Below are positions 21,641 to 33,312 of a DNA stretch of 64,000 nucleotides, piece by piece. Position 1 is the stretch's first letter. The number at the start of each line of letters is the position of its first letter. Both the position numbers and the translations under genes were made by a program. The stretch comes from Corallium rubrum (Eukaryota > Cnidaria > Anthozoa > Scleralcyonacea > Coralliidae), in contig OZ036002.1 of the NCBI GenBank assembly GCA_964035015.1, positions 14,593,199 to 14,657,198 of the forward strand, read 5' to 3'. The notes under the pieces were generated by a model. The model was not told the DNA's origin. It worked only from the letters and a program-made list of their open reading frames with translations, and did no database searches.

Positions 21641-21873
21641 TCTATTTGGTTGAAGTAATATTTCATAATCGTAACCTTTATCTTCCTTTAAATCTTCAGC
21701 TGGTTGTTCGGATGCCACGGCGTGAAGTAACTCGCAATTTTCTTTCCCATTAAAAGGGTCGCGTTTTCTGTAGTTTATTGATCTGCAGCACGGCTCCGTA
21801 ACACATTGAGCCACGCAATCAATACGTGACAGGGAATGACGATCATCATACACCGTAGCGTTTAAACGATGAC
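21641..21873 (-). CDS. Secreted PAN/EGF/glycine-rich protein: PAN/apple domain exon
   Basis: Bounded on the minus strand by a GATTTAG| acceptor (phase 1) and a strong |GTAAGTAC donor (phase 0). It encodes 78 residues: GHRLNATVYDDRHSLSRIDC, VAQCVTEPCCRSINYRK, NCELLHAVA and YDYEILLQPNR. The spacing C-V-x-x-C...C-C-R-S-x-N-Y...N-C-x-L is the PAN/apple fold, used for protein or carbohydrate binding in extracellular proteins. This is the most 5' exon found. A signal-peptide exon ending in phase 1 must lie further upstream (higher coordinates) and was not identified. A frame extends upstream to 21904, but it lacks an ATG and runs through the acceptor. Confidence 0.72.
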
Positions 21874-21904
21874 CTAAATCAAATTTACAAGAGAACAAGA
21901 GCAA

Positions 21905-22600
21905 TATTTAAGTATACTTTTGCCGTGAAATCAATTTTCATTTTAAAAGCAAAGAGCGTGTGGACAAATGAGGGACGACCTTTACTGGATCAAGAACAGT
22001 TTACGTGGATGACTATAGTTTTCATTCTGAATAATTCAGCCAGAAAATCGTTAACTCGATCGGAATGTAAATCCAGTACAATCGTGTTCTCACTATAGCG
22101 AACTCGCAATCTATAAATCCAGTCCAATTGCGTTCTCAGTATAGAAACTCGTACACTCCCTAAACCTATTAATAATGTATTACTAAATACAATAAAATTT
22201 TAAGCACGCAAATGTGTACGTTCTTTAATACTGTCTACATCAACAGTTATATACAGTTTAGCTCATCCTCATCCGTTAGGCTTCCCCGTAAGCAGTTAAT
22301 GTTTTATGATGGAAAATTTGAAAAACGCTTTACACGGAAATATATTAAGTGCCAGTGACGTAACAGAGTTATAAGACGTCTTTAGTCGATTTGCGTTTTG
22401 GGCTCCACATTAACACCCCAGTTTAAACAAGTAGACATCCAAGCTAAAGTTGGAGTCTAAAACATCAGAATTTGACTGGACCTTCATAAAACAAAGGTCC
22501 ATTCGGCCTAAATGCCTCAATGATAATCTTGTATCTTATTTTTCGGCGATGCTTCCACGTCTGTTTAAGGCTTTTAGTTCTCGACCTAACCCTACCTAAT
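21905..22600. other. No exon recognised upstream of the PAN exon
   Basis: I looked for a minus-strand signal-peptide exon ending in a phase-1 GT donor here and up to 32 kb and found none convincing. The sequence at 22060-22160 contains the repeated phrase AATCCAGT(A/C)CAAT. Confidence 0.3.
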
Positions 22601-22639
22601 AAGCGCCACTACGCTGTAAAGGCTTTTCAACCGCATGGC

Positions 22640-22880
22640 GCCCGAGAACTCTCTCCTTGACGAGTAAAATAGTCTGGCGTTAGCCAGAGTAAAATACTAA
22701 AAGCTACATCGTTCCAAAAGAAACGATATACAGTCGGTAAAGGGTCGATCAGATAGGTTTTGAAGCGTCATTACTAGTCCTTCAGGGCACCAGAGAACTC
22801 TCTCCTTGACGAGTAAACTCGTCTGACGTTAGCCAGAGTAAAATACTCTGGCGTTATATATAACGCCAGAGTATTTACAG
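22640..22880. repeat. Direct repeats and a perfect palindrome
   Basis: GAGAACTCTCTCCTTGACGA occurs at about 22645 and 22794, each time followed by GTTAGCCAGAGTAAAATAC. The second copy ends in a palindrome of about 38 bases (22838-22876) centred on TTATATATAA with AATACTCTGGCG arms. This could be the tip of a foldback element or a cruciform-prone site. Confidence 0.7.
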
Positions 22881-22898
22881 AGGTTCTCCAATATATAG

Positions 22899-23130
22899 AA
22901 ACGTGTAAATACTCTACCCATTGTAATTAATATTAAATTTTTGGACTTTTCAGCCTCCTTCGCAGGCAAATCTGTGGGCTCTTTTTGGGTGGAGTGGGCA
23001 AACTCGGGTGGAGTGGGCAAACTCAGGTGGAGCGGGCAATCTTGGGTGGAGTGTGCGAGAGGGGTGTCACATTGGCCACGGACTGGAAAGATTTTCCTGA
23101 GGTAGCACTTCACTTGCGATAGTAACTTCT
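22899..23130 (+). repeat. VNTR-bearing dispersed module, copy A (short array)
   Basis: A unique left part (ATTGTAATTAATATTAAATT...), about four copies of an 18-19-base GGGTGGAGTGGGCAAACTC unit, and a right part (GTGTCACATTGGC...CACTTGCGATAGTAACTTCT). The same three-part structure with a far longer array occurs at 54626-55213. Confidence 0.8.
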
Positions 23131-23626
23131 AGTTATAATGAATCTTTTTATGTTCGTAGATGTTTTCTGACTAATATTAAACCTGGAGATGGCAAACGTG
23201 CTACAGAGCGGAATGAAGATTGGTGGTGACAGTTTGTCTGAAGAACATGAAAATAAACTTTTGGAATATTCCTTTATGAATGGATTTTGCATAGGATATA
23301 GCTTGTTGTTTTTTACTATTATATTTAAACGTTATCTGCCCCTGGCAAACCCATGCATGGCAGTCTGTAAAATTACTTATCACAAGGTTAAATTCAAACG
23401 TATTTTGAAGTAATATTATTTGATCAAAATGTTTTAGCTTTCCTTTTTGTGAATATCTTTGTTATCTTGCTACGAAGAACGCTCAGTAATGTATTAAGTA
23501 AATTTTTGCATTGTATTCTTTGTTGTGAAAGTTTTGTATTAAATCCGCCGCCACGCTGGACAAAAGCAAGCGGGAAAATAACAAAACGCGTTTGTGACAA
23601 CATTGTTGAAACATGTTCTAAGGATT

Positions 23627-23886
23627 TTGGGTGAAGGAAAATTCGAGTGTAGAATATATACATTTTAAGACCAAACCGGGACCAGTTGCGAAAAATGCAA
23701 CTACACAGGCCTTCCGGCAGGAATTGAACCCACGACCCTGCGATTCTAGTGCAATGCTCTGACCACTGAGCCACAGAGGGCGTTGCCGAGAGCTTGATCG
23801 CGAGTTCTGTATATAATAAGGTGGTAATGCCAGGACAGAATTGGGTATATTATAAGTAATATTGGGCATTTCACTCGATTACATAG
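23627..23886 (-). mobile_element. tRNA-derived SINE-like insertion with 15-bp direct repeats
   Basis: CATGTTCTAAGGATT flanks the segment at 23612-23626 and 23887-23901. On the minus strand it contains a tRNA-like core (23782-23711) with box A TGGCTCAGTGG and box B GGTTCAATTCC about 32 bases apart, the spacing of an internal Pol III promoter. The cloverleaf arms do not pair well, so it is a SINE core and not a working tRNA gene. About 100 bases precede the tRNA-like part, which is unusual for a simple SINE. Confidence 0.6.
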
Positions 23887-23902
23887 CATGTTCTAAGGAT
23901 TA

Positions 23903-24130
23903 CGTCTCAAATTCAACAAGCTTGTTTCAACCTTGTTGACACAGACTTGTTACGCGATGTTCACACAGGCTTGTTACGGCTTGATTCAACAAGCTTGTAC
24001 CAAATTGTTGACTTGGTGTTACAAGTTTGCTGTCAACTACAAGGCTGCCAACAACTTGTTATCGGCTTGTCACAACAACTGGGAACAAGCAGTGCGAACA
24101 CAACTTGATATCGGTGTTACAACTTGTGCG
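23903..24130. repeat. Cluster of degenerate ACAAGCTTGTT palindromic words
   Basis: Over 230 bases the words CAACAAGCTTGTTTCAAC, CTTGTTGACAC, CTTGTTACGGCTTG and CAACAACTTGTTATC alternate in both orientations with spacing of roughly 20-30 bases. A 70-codon frame (23933-24145) is open, but its Thr/Cys/Asn-rich sequence follows the repeat. Similar words at 23595-23610 precede the SINE insertion, so the SINE landed within this repeat. Confidence 0.6.
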
Positions 24131-24653
24131 TTTTTGCTCGTGTAGATAAGCAAGTATTTAGGTTTTTAAAATAGAGTAGTATGCGGAAAAAACTACTGCC
24201 GTATAGAACAGAGATTGTGTCTATATCTCGTTCTAATCTCGTTCGGATAAGCGCGAGTATTTTTTACTTTTTGGAAGAAAAGTTCGAGGTAATTATGTTA
24301 ATTTGTAGTTTAAAAGTAGAATGGAAGTTTTAACTTTCTATAATTACACTGCACCGGCTTTGTTTAGTGATCACGCGATACTTAGACACCGTTCCAACTC
24401 GGCAGCTTTTTCTCAAACAGCAAATGTTGTTTTCTTTCCGCCTAAAAAAATGAAAGTGGAAACTTTACCGTCTAAAGTTTGACTGTGCGAAGATAATTTT
24501 CTGTGGTAAAAAGGTGTCACGCACCAACATATTAATAATCCAATTGTAGAATAACTTGAATACAGCTGGTTCTTAACAAAAACAATGATTAAATCTTTGA
24601 AAGTTTTCATGGCCATAATGCAATATAGATGTAGAAACACCACGTATATTTAT

Positions 24654-24727
24654 TTGCTAAGCTTTCGGCTTGCTTTCGGCCTGTGCATAAAGGCCTGCGT
24701 CAACAAGGCCGAAAGCTTAGCAAATGA
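24654..24727. repeat. Hairpin, possible Penelope-type end
   Basis: TTTGCTAAGCTTTCGGC and GCCGAAAGCTTAGCAAA are exact inverted repeats about 40 bases apart, with AGGCCTGCGTCAACAAGGCC in the loop. The 'GCTTTCGGC...GCC' and 'GAAAGCT' words resemble the ends of the Penelope-like remnant at 57826-58200. Function unknown. Confidence 0.5.
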
Positions 24728-25421
24728 AAACAATTATGATCTTGTTTAAAAAGCCCTTAGGTTATTCTATGCAATACATAATTCATTTGTTATAACAATT
24801 TGTAAAATTTCAAACTTACCTGTATGTCTGGTCATTTTGTTGTTAAAGTGGCACTACGACGACAAAATCGTGAATCTAGTATTGATACCAGTAAACAATA
24901 GTTCCAAATGAAGAATATAGTGGCGTTTTAAGTTTCTCAAAATATTGTCTCGTTCTCGAGCTATTTAAATTCTTAAACATGTAAATTAGGTGCCCCGTGA
25001 CGTCATTTAATCACACAGGCAAACATAAGATTTACAAAATGAGTAATATATCTGAAGTTATGAAGTAGAAATAATTCAAACTTTGCACAAGAATAGCTAT
25101 GGGAATATACACTCCAACGTTCACATTATGTTGTTTCCGTGGATACCGTTTGCAAACAGGCGCCTTCCATTTGTAAAACAAAAACGTTTATTTTTTCTCC
25201 ATAAAACAACTTTTACTGCAATACATTGACATAAATATTTGTAGACACACAGATATCGTTTTTGAACGTTTCAATTATATTCTTTTGAAAAGAAACATAA
25301 AATTAATATTTTAATTTTTTGTAAAAATGCTCGTGTTTCGATTCCAAATGATGCGCAAAGTGCATGGAGTGTACTTTTATGATAACCATACTTGTGCGAA
25401 GTTTGAATTATTTCTACTTCA

Positions 25422-25985
25422 TGAACAATGCTGTGCTGCCAACCATGAACAATGCTGTGTTGCCAACCGCGTACAATGTGGTGCTGTTAACTGTGTACAA
25501 TGCTGTGTTGCCAACCATGAACAATGCTGTGCTGGCAACCATGAACAATGCTGTGCTGGCAACCATGAATAATGCTGTGCTGCCAACCATGAACGATGCT
25601 GTGCTGCCAACCAGAATGTTAAACAGAATGGGTAAAAAAATCCATGAACAATGCTCTGCTTCCAACCGTGAACAATGCTGTGCTGCCAAGCATGAACAAT
25701 GTGTCAATGTTGTGCTGCCAACCATGAACAATGCTGTGCTGCCAACCATGAACAATGCTGTGCTACCAACCATGAACGATGCTGTACTGCCAACCGTGAA
25801 CAATGTTGTGCTTCCAACCGTGAACGATGCTGCGCTGCCAACCGTGAACAATGTTGTGCTTCCAACCATGAACGATGCTATACTGCCAACCACGAACAAT
25901 GTTGTGCTGTTAACTGTGTACAATATTCTGCTGCCAACTATGAACAATGTTGTGCTACCAACTATGAACAATGTTCAGTTCTGCT
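25422..25985. repeat. 24-bp minisatellite, array 1
   Basis: Tandem copies of a 24-base unit beginning AACAATGCTGTGCTGCCAAC, with point variants and a few spacers (25613-25660 has a non-repeat insert). Because 24 is a multiple of three, more than one frame on each strand stays open (for example NHEQCCAA and TMNNAVLP on plus, MVGSTALF on minus). I read it as a minisatellite, not a gene. Confidence 0.93.
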
Positions 25986-25989
25986 AAAA

Positions 25990-26407
25990 CCATTGTAGGG
26001 TCTGAATTGAATTGAATTGAATTGAATTGAACTGAAGTCAATACTTCCAGCCTCTGGTGTATTCATGTCGTCCTGACGACTTGAAAATATTCAGAGACAA
26101 AATGGTGTTTTGTACAGAATATGGACGGTTTGACATGCTCTTACGACTACAAATTATTCACTCGTTTTCTGTTTTATTAACTTTTTTTCTTTTCTTTTTA
26201 AGGCCCCGTCGTAAATTGCAAGGTCTTTACTGTTGTGTGCAAGTGTGTATAGTACATGTTAATGTCGTATTTCTATTAAGAGAAAAGAAGTTTGTTGGCT
26301 CATATCCGTGGTACGGCATACATCTATACTACGTCAACCACATGCACTACAAGTTTCTGAAACATGTAAAAGGCAAATATAAGATTTACAAAATGAGTAA
26401 TATATCT
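25990..26407. other. Unique spacer between the two opposed minisatellite arrays
   Basis: A short (GAATT)n run lies at 26004-26030. The end of the spacer (about 26368-26412) repeats the sequence AAGATTTACAAAATGAGTAA found at 25028, left of array 1. A plus-strand frame (26057-26584) is open across it but has no recognised features. Confidence 0.4.
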
Positions 26408-27795
26408 GAAACTAGCACAACATTGTTCACGGTTGGCAGCACAGCATTGTTCATGGTTGGTAGCACAACATTGTTCATGGTCGGAAGCACAGCATTATTC
26501 ACAGTCAACAGCACAACATTGTTCACATGCAGTTGGCAGCACAGCATTGTTCATGGTTGGCAGCACAGCATTATTCACAGTTAACAGCACAACATTGTTC
26601 ACAGTTGGCAGCACAACATTGTTCATAGTTAACAGCACAACATTATTCACGGTTGGCAGCAGAACATTGTTCATGGTTGGCAGCACAACATTTTTCACGG
26701 TATGCAGTACAGCATTTTTCACGGTTGGCAGCACAGCATTGTTCATAGTTAACAGCACAACATTATTCACGGTTGGCAGCACAGCATTGTTCACAGTTGT
26801 AGCACAGCATTGTTCGCGGTTGGCAGCACAACATTGTTCATGGTTGGTAGCACAGCATTGTTAACGGTTGCAGCATAGCATTGTTCACGGTTGGCAGCAC
26901 AACATTTTTCACGGTATGCAGCACAGCATTGTTCATGGTTTGGCAGCACAGCATTGTTCACGGTTGGCAGCACAGCATTGTACATAGTTAACAGCACAAC
27001 ATTGTCCACAGTTGGTAGCATAGCATTGTTCACGGTTGGCAGCACACCATTGTTCATAGTTAACAGCACAGCATTGTTTACGTTTGGCAGCACAGCATTT
27101 GTTCATGGTTGGCTGCACAGCATTGTTCATGGTTGGCAGCACAGCGTTGTTCATGGTTAGCATCACAACATTGTTCATGGTTGGCAGCACAGCATTGTTC
27201 ACGTTTGGCAGCACAACATTGTTCATGGTTGGCAGCACAGCATTGTTCATAGTTGGCAGCACACCATTGTTCATGGTTGGCAGTACAGCATTGTTCACGG
27301 TTGGCAGCACAGCATTGTACATAGTTAACAGCACAACATTGTTCACAGTTGGTAGCACAGCATTGTTCATGGTTGGCAGCACACCATTGTTTTCGGTTGG
27401 CAGCACAGCATTGTACATAGGTAACAGCACAACATTGTTCACAGTTGGTAGCACAGCATTGTTCATGGTTGGCAGCACAGCATTGTTCATGGTTGGCAGC
27501 ACAGCATTGTTCACGGTTGGCAGCACAGCATTGTACACAGTTAACAGCACAACATTATTCACAGCTGGTAGCACAGCATTGTTCATGGTTGGCAGCACAG
27601 CATTGTTCATAGTTGGCAGCACAGCATTGTTCATGGTTGGCAGCACAGCATTGTTCATGGTTGGTAGCACAGCATTGTTCATGGTTGGCAGCACAGCATT
27701 GTTCATGGTTGGCAGCACAACATTGACACATTGTTCATGCTTGGCAGCACAGCATTGTTCACGGTTGGAAGTAGAGCATTGTTCATGGATTTTTT
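26408..27795. repeat. 24-bp minisatellite, array 2, inverted relative to array 1
   Basis: About 55 copies of the same 24-base unit in reverse complement (CATTGTTCATGGTTGGCAGC...). Its right end (27716-27806), including GGGTAAAAAAATCCATGAAC in reverse complement, is a near-exact inverted copy of 25613-25730 in array 1. The arrays are therefore two arms of an inverted duplication, the second much expanded. Long open frames occur on both strands (up to 289 codons), as expected from the period. Confidence 0.93.
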
Positions 27796-27839
27796 TACCC
27801 ATTCTGTTTAAAAGAAAAACGAGTCATTTTGGCTTTTGA

Positions 27840-28508
27840 AGAGAAAAGATGAAACACTTCACTACTGCGTATAAAAATCAATCTTTGTCTTGGTCTATAT
27901 TTTGCATCAATTGTTTTTGGCCACTATCCAAAATATGAATTTTTACAAACACGTAGCTTAGACGTGGGAAATTAGTTATAGTACAATCAACCAAATATTG
28001 GATTAATATAGCACATTGTGGGGAAAATCGTATAAATATCTGGGGATTAATTATAAATATTACATTGCATTTTGCACTTGTTGAGCTGTTAGCTTTTGCG
28101 ATGTGATATTTCACTGAGTTGTTAATCCAAAACACTAGTTGTTTTCCACACACGAATAAGACGACCACTAAAAAACAAGTTAAAATAAAATAAAATATAT
28201 CATGTAAATTATATGTAATAGATAAAGCACGAGCAGCGATCTGTATCCGACTTGCAAGGCGAGCGGCAAGCGAGCCGCAGTAAATCAGATACGGATGGGC
28301 TGCGAATGCTTTATCGTACTTATCAGATGGACGCATCTAAATAGCTATGTTTTCAAACTAGTTAGAGTGATTTTAGGTAAGTAAATTGAGGGAAAAGTTT
28401 ATGTATGTCAGGACGAATCTGTATGCGATTTACAGATATTGATTAAATGTTCATTTCTTTTGAATTTTCTTCATGAATTTTTAATGAATTTGACAAATAT
28501 ATTTCTAA
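27840..28508. other. Intergenic, nothing recognised
   Basis: The minus-strand frame 27878-28336 contains one hydrophobic stretch (FYFILTCFLVVVLFVCG) but no domain and no clear ATG context. I do not support it as a gene. GATAAAGCACGAGCAGCGAT and its partial complement near 28305-28320 hint at another foldback. Confidence 0.35.
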
Positions 28509-28845
<337 letters not shown>

Positions 28846-28859
28846 CCGCGCTGATGACA

Positions 28860-29645
28860 TAGCGGTTATGGTTTAACAACCAATATCCGCAAAAATAACA
28901 ATGGGTGACTGCAGGCGCTCCTTTCATTGTCCGTCCCAATCCCAAGCGCCGGCTACGCCAGCTACAAAAAAACTGATTATATATTTCTATAACAAATAAA
29001 CTTCCTGCATGTTTATTTGTAATATTTTATATTTTAACGAGTTTTACTTAACGGAGAAACTTGAACTATATATACATCAAATGAAAGCTCATTCAACATG
29101 CGATAACATACGCACACAATATATTTTAGTGATGAGTAGTTCTAAAATTACTAGCCATCTTGTTCCACAACTGACAAGATGCGGTGTGCAAATATTATGC
29201 CATGTCACTTCACACTCACCTCTTTTCTCCTCGGAATCATTCAAAGTCGTCAACATGAAAGCCCATCGGCATCGGAGTTCAAAATACCACAGCCCTGAAT
29301 TAAATAACTATATAAAAGCTATAAAAATACCAAGTTGAGAGCGTCTGATGCGATATTTTGCAGAAACACCAGGCCTAAGTTACTAATTAAAAGGGATTAG
29401 CCAATGGGATTTTTGCGTACATTCCGTACGCGTAAATCCAAAAAGTTACTGCTTCAGTGGCAGGCTCTCTTTCGACTCCGCCCACTCAGTGCCCGCGCCT
29501 CCCAGAGAGCCTGATTCGCAGGCTAATAAATTTAGCACAACACGATCGAAAATCGCGTAGAAAATCGGGCACTTTCATGGGGCAGTTCGCAGTCCACTTG
29601 CGTGCTGGCTCAAGTGAGTTCTGAAGACATTTGAAACTGATGAAT
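28860..29645. other. Intergenic, nothing recognised
   Basis: The 109-codon plus-strand frame at 29009-29338 has no recognisable motif. The stretch at 29455-29520 repeats the word AGAGAGCCTG/CAGGCTCTCT in inverted form. Confidence 0.3.
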
Positions 29646-29650
29646 TTGAG

Positions 29651-29781
29651 GCTATGTGCACACGGTAACGTTTCCGAGCGTTTTCGTATTGTTTCAAGTA
29701 ATGAGCTGATTGTTTTCGATTCCCTTGAGAACAGTAAACAATACGAAAACGCTCGGAAACGTTACTGTGTGCACATAGCTC
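29651..29781. mobile_element. Foldback MITE
   Basis: Arms of about 45 bases, GCTATGTGCACACGGTAACG and the following CCGAGCGTTTTCGTATTGTT, are repeated as near-exact reverse complement around a 41-base centre. No coding capacity. Confidence 0.75.
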
Positions 29782-29786
29782 GAGCA

Positions 29787-30188
29787 TAGGCGTAGAGTTT
29801 TGTTTTTTTCTAAGGGGGCTGAAGTGCTGAACAGGGCCCAGGGCAGGTCCCCGGAAATTTTTGAAATTTAGAGTCTTGGAAATGCCATTTCCTGCATTCT
29901 GAGGGGTAATTTTTAAGAACACTGAAGGTCACGAAATGTCATAAAAACTAGTTAAAATACAACAAATTTCAACAATTTTTCGATGTTGTGTTTACTGGGT
30001 TGACTTATCACTGTATATGGGTGCTTTTGGCCGACAGGAATGAGGCTGTAACAGTTACTTTAGCCTAACGAGTAACCTATGATTTGTGAACAGATGGTGA
30101 TTGATGAGTCAGTTGCTGCAAAATGAGATTTCTGCAGGGGATAAAGCCCCTCAGCTCCCCCCCCCCCCCCCCCATACTCTACGCCTAT
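29787..30188. mobile_element. TIR element (CATAGGCGTAGAGT ends), hAT-like
   Basis: CATAGGCGTAGAGT at the left and ACTCTACGCCTATG at the right are exact inverted repeats. The flanks AGCTCGAG and AGCCTGAG agree at 6 of 8 positions, suggesting an old 8-bp target duplication. It contains a copy of the dispersed module (about 29835-29905) and a poly-C run at 30157-30172. Confidence 0.6.
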
Positions 30189-30189
30189 G

Positions 30190-31923
<1,734 letters not shown>

Positions 31924-32045
31924 CTTATTTTCAACATTTAAGAGTGCGTGCAGTAAATAAGAATAGTCACTAAGATGAGATCACACTCATCACAGAACAA
32001 CAACATCTATTCATAAAGATCAGCGCCAAAATGCGCTAAACGTCG

Positions 32046-32415
32046 CACAATAGACGAATTTAATTCAGATGAATTTAATTCGAATTAACTTCGTCGGCAA
32101 TGCGATGTAAATGCGGCGTCGAGTTAAACGTCGAATTTTAGTCGAATATATGATTGTTTTTACTTGGACGCTTTGAGCCTGAAAACGCGGACTGATTCCT
32201 TGAAAACATGGCGCCGAATGTCACGGACAGAAGGGAAACATTTAATTCGACACGACGATAATTTGTCGTGTAACTCAAACACGCATTATCGTCGCATTAT
32301 CAGACGAATTTAATTCGTGCATCTGTCGAAGTTAATCGAGTTATACATTACGTCGATGTTTCGTCGAATAAAATTCAAACAATTAAATTCGTCTGGATTA
32401 ACGTCTATTGTAGCA
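32046..32415. mobile_element. Foldback element with GACGAATTTAATTC repeats
   Basis: Left end GCACAATAGACGAATTTAAT and right end AATTCGTCTGGATTAACGTC / TATTGTAGC are imperfect inverted repeats. Inside, GACGAATTTAATTCG and GTCGAA words recur in both orientations. It ends about 410 bases upstream of the POMT2 exon 1A start codon, so it may lie in or near that exon's promoter region. Confidence 0.6.
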
Positions 32416-32824
32416 CAGGCCTTAGCGGAAGTAAATGTCAAAATTGTAACACACTGTCATAACAACAACAGTGGCAGAGTCACGTGTGACGGAGCTGAGT
32501 GGAGGGCAGGGGACACGAATAAAATTTAAGGTTTCCTACAGTTGGCCATGATTGTTAGGTTAGTGTAAGTTAAAATCCACGAGATCTGTATATGTAATTA
32601 ATAAAGAAAAATTACCATGGTATTTTCATAATATTTAATGGAATGCATATACGTAATTCTCTGTTCTCTGATTCCACGTGTCAGCCAACGACAAAGCATT
32701 GTCTAATTGTCAGTAAAATATATATAAGACAAGATAATTGTATATTTCGTAGGAAACGTTTGTTTTTAGCTTTACGGCGTCGACATATATTACTTTCTTT
32801 CTATTCTCGCTATTGCATGGAACT

Positions 32825-33312
32825 ATGCCTGCTGCAACAGCAAAACGTAAAACGATGCGCGGAAGTAACAACAGTAAAAAATATGACAAATCAAAAACAT
32901 CAGCATCTAAGAAACTGGCTCAAAGTGGGATGCCTGATAAAAAGGAAAACAATACAGAAGTCGAAACGAAGCTTCTTAGTAAGGAAGACCATAAAAACCA
33001 AAGCATGGTATCTCAAGTAGAATGTGATACGGAAGCTTCTTCGACTGGACTACGTCAAAGAAAGTTCAACGGTTTGCAGAGCGGAACGAGCGAAAGAAAG
33101 CAATCATTTCAGAATGACGGAAATCCCGAGAATCGATTGTATGATGGCCAGAACCAGCCATTGAAATGTACATTTCTACAAAACCTAATCTACAATTTCG
33201 TTCAAAAGGACATCTCCCCACGTTGGTATATCCGTGTCTTGGTCCTAATTATTGTTACTGGGTTGTCCCTTGGCACTAGGTATCGTCGAATAACCGTTCC
33301 TAAACATGTGTG
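32825..33312 (+). CDS. POMT2: POMT2-like protein O-mannosyltransferase, candidate first exon 1A
   Basis: Starts at ATG 32825 (MPAATAKRKTMRG...) and encodes 162 residues plus two bases of a Cys codon, ending at a consensus GTAAGT donor (33313). The first 130 or so residues are a charged, Ser/Lys/Gln-rich cytosolic tail without recognised motifs. The exon then ends in a membrane helix, YIRVLVLIIVTGLSLGTRY, and RRITVPKHV. Spliced to exon 2 (50345) it reads [13 protein letters not shown]. That matches the POMT2 entry into the first luminal loop and keeps the conserved C-W-D-E. The upstream TTG-initiated extension (from 32813) is only two codons and is ignored. The intron to exon 2 would be 17 kb and would contain exon 1B. 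Alternative view: a relic or alternative promoter. Confidence 0.72.

Noticed and set aside
23711-23782. Functional tRNA gene on the minus strand
   Set aside because: Box A and box B are good, but the acceptor and anticodon stems do not pair well and the segment sits inside a repeat with target duplications, so it is a SINE core.
25422-27795. CRISPR array
   Set aside because: Units are contiguous without unique spacers, and the genome is clearly eukaryotic; it is a minisatellite.
26933-27839. Long frames (289 codons minus, 251 codons plus) in minisatellite array 2
   Set aside because: The 24-base period keeps frames open on both strands; no start context, no domain and no sign of selection for one frame.
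27878-28336. Possible signal-peptide exon of the PAN/EGF/glycine-rich gene
   Set aside because: A hydrophobic stretch is present on the minus strand, but there is no suitable ATG just before it and no phase-1 donor at the right place.
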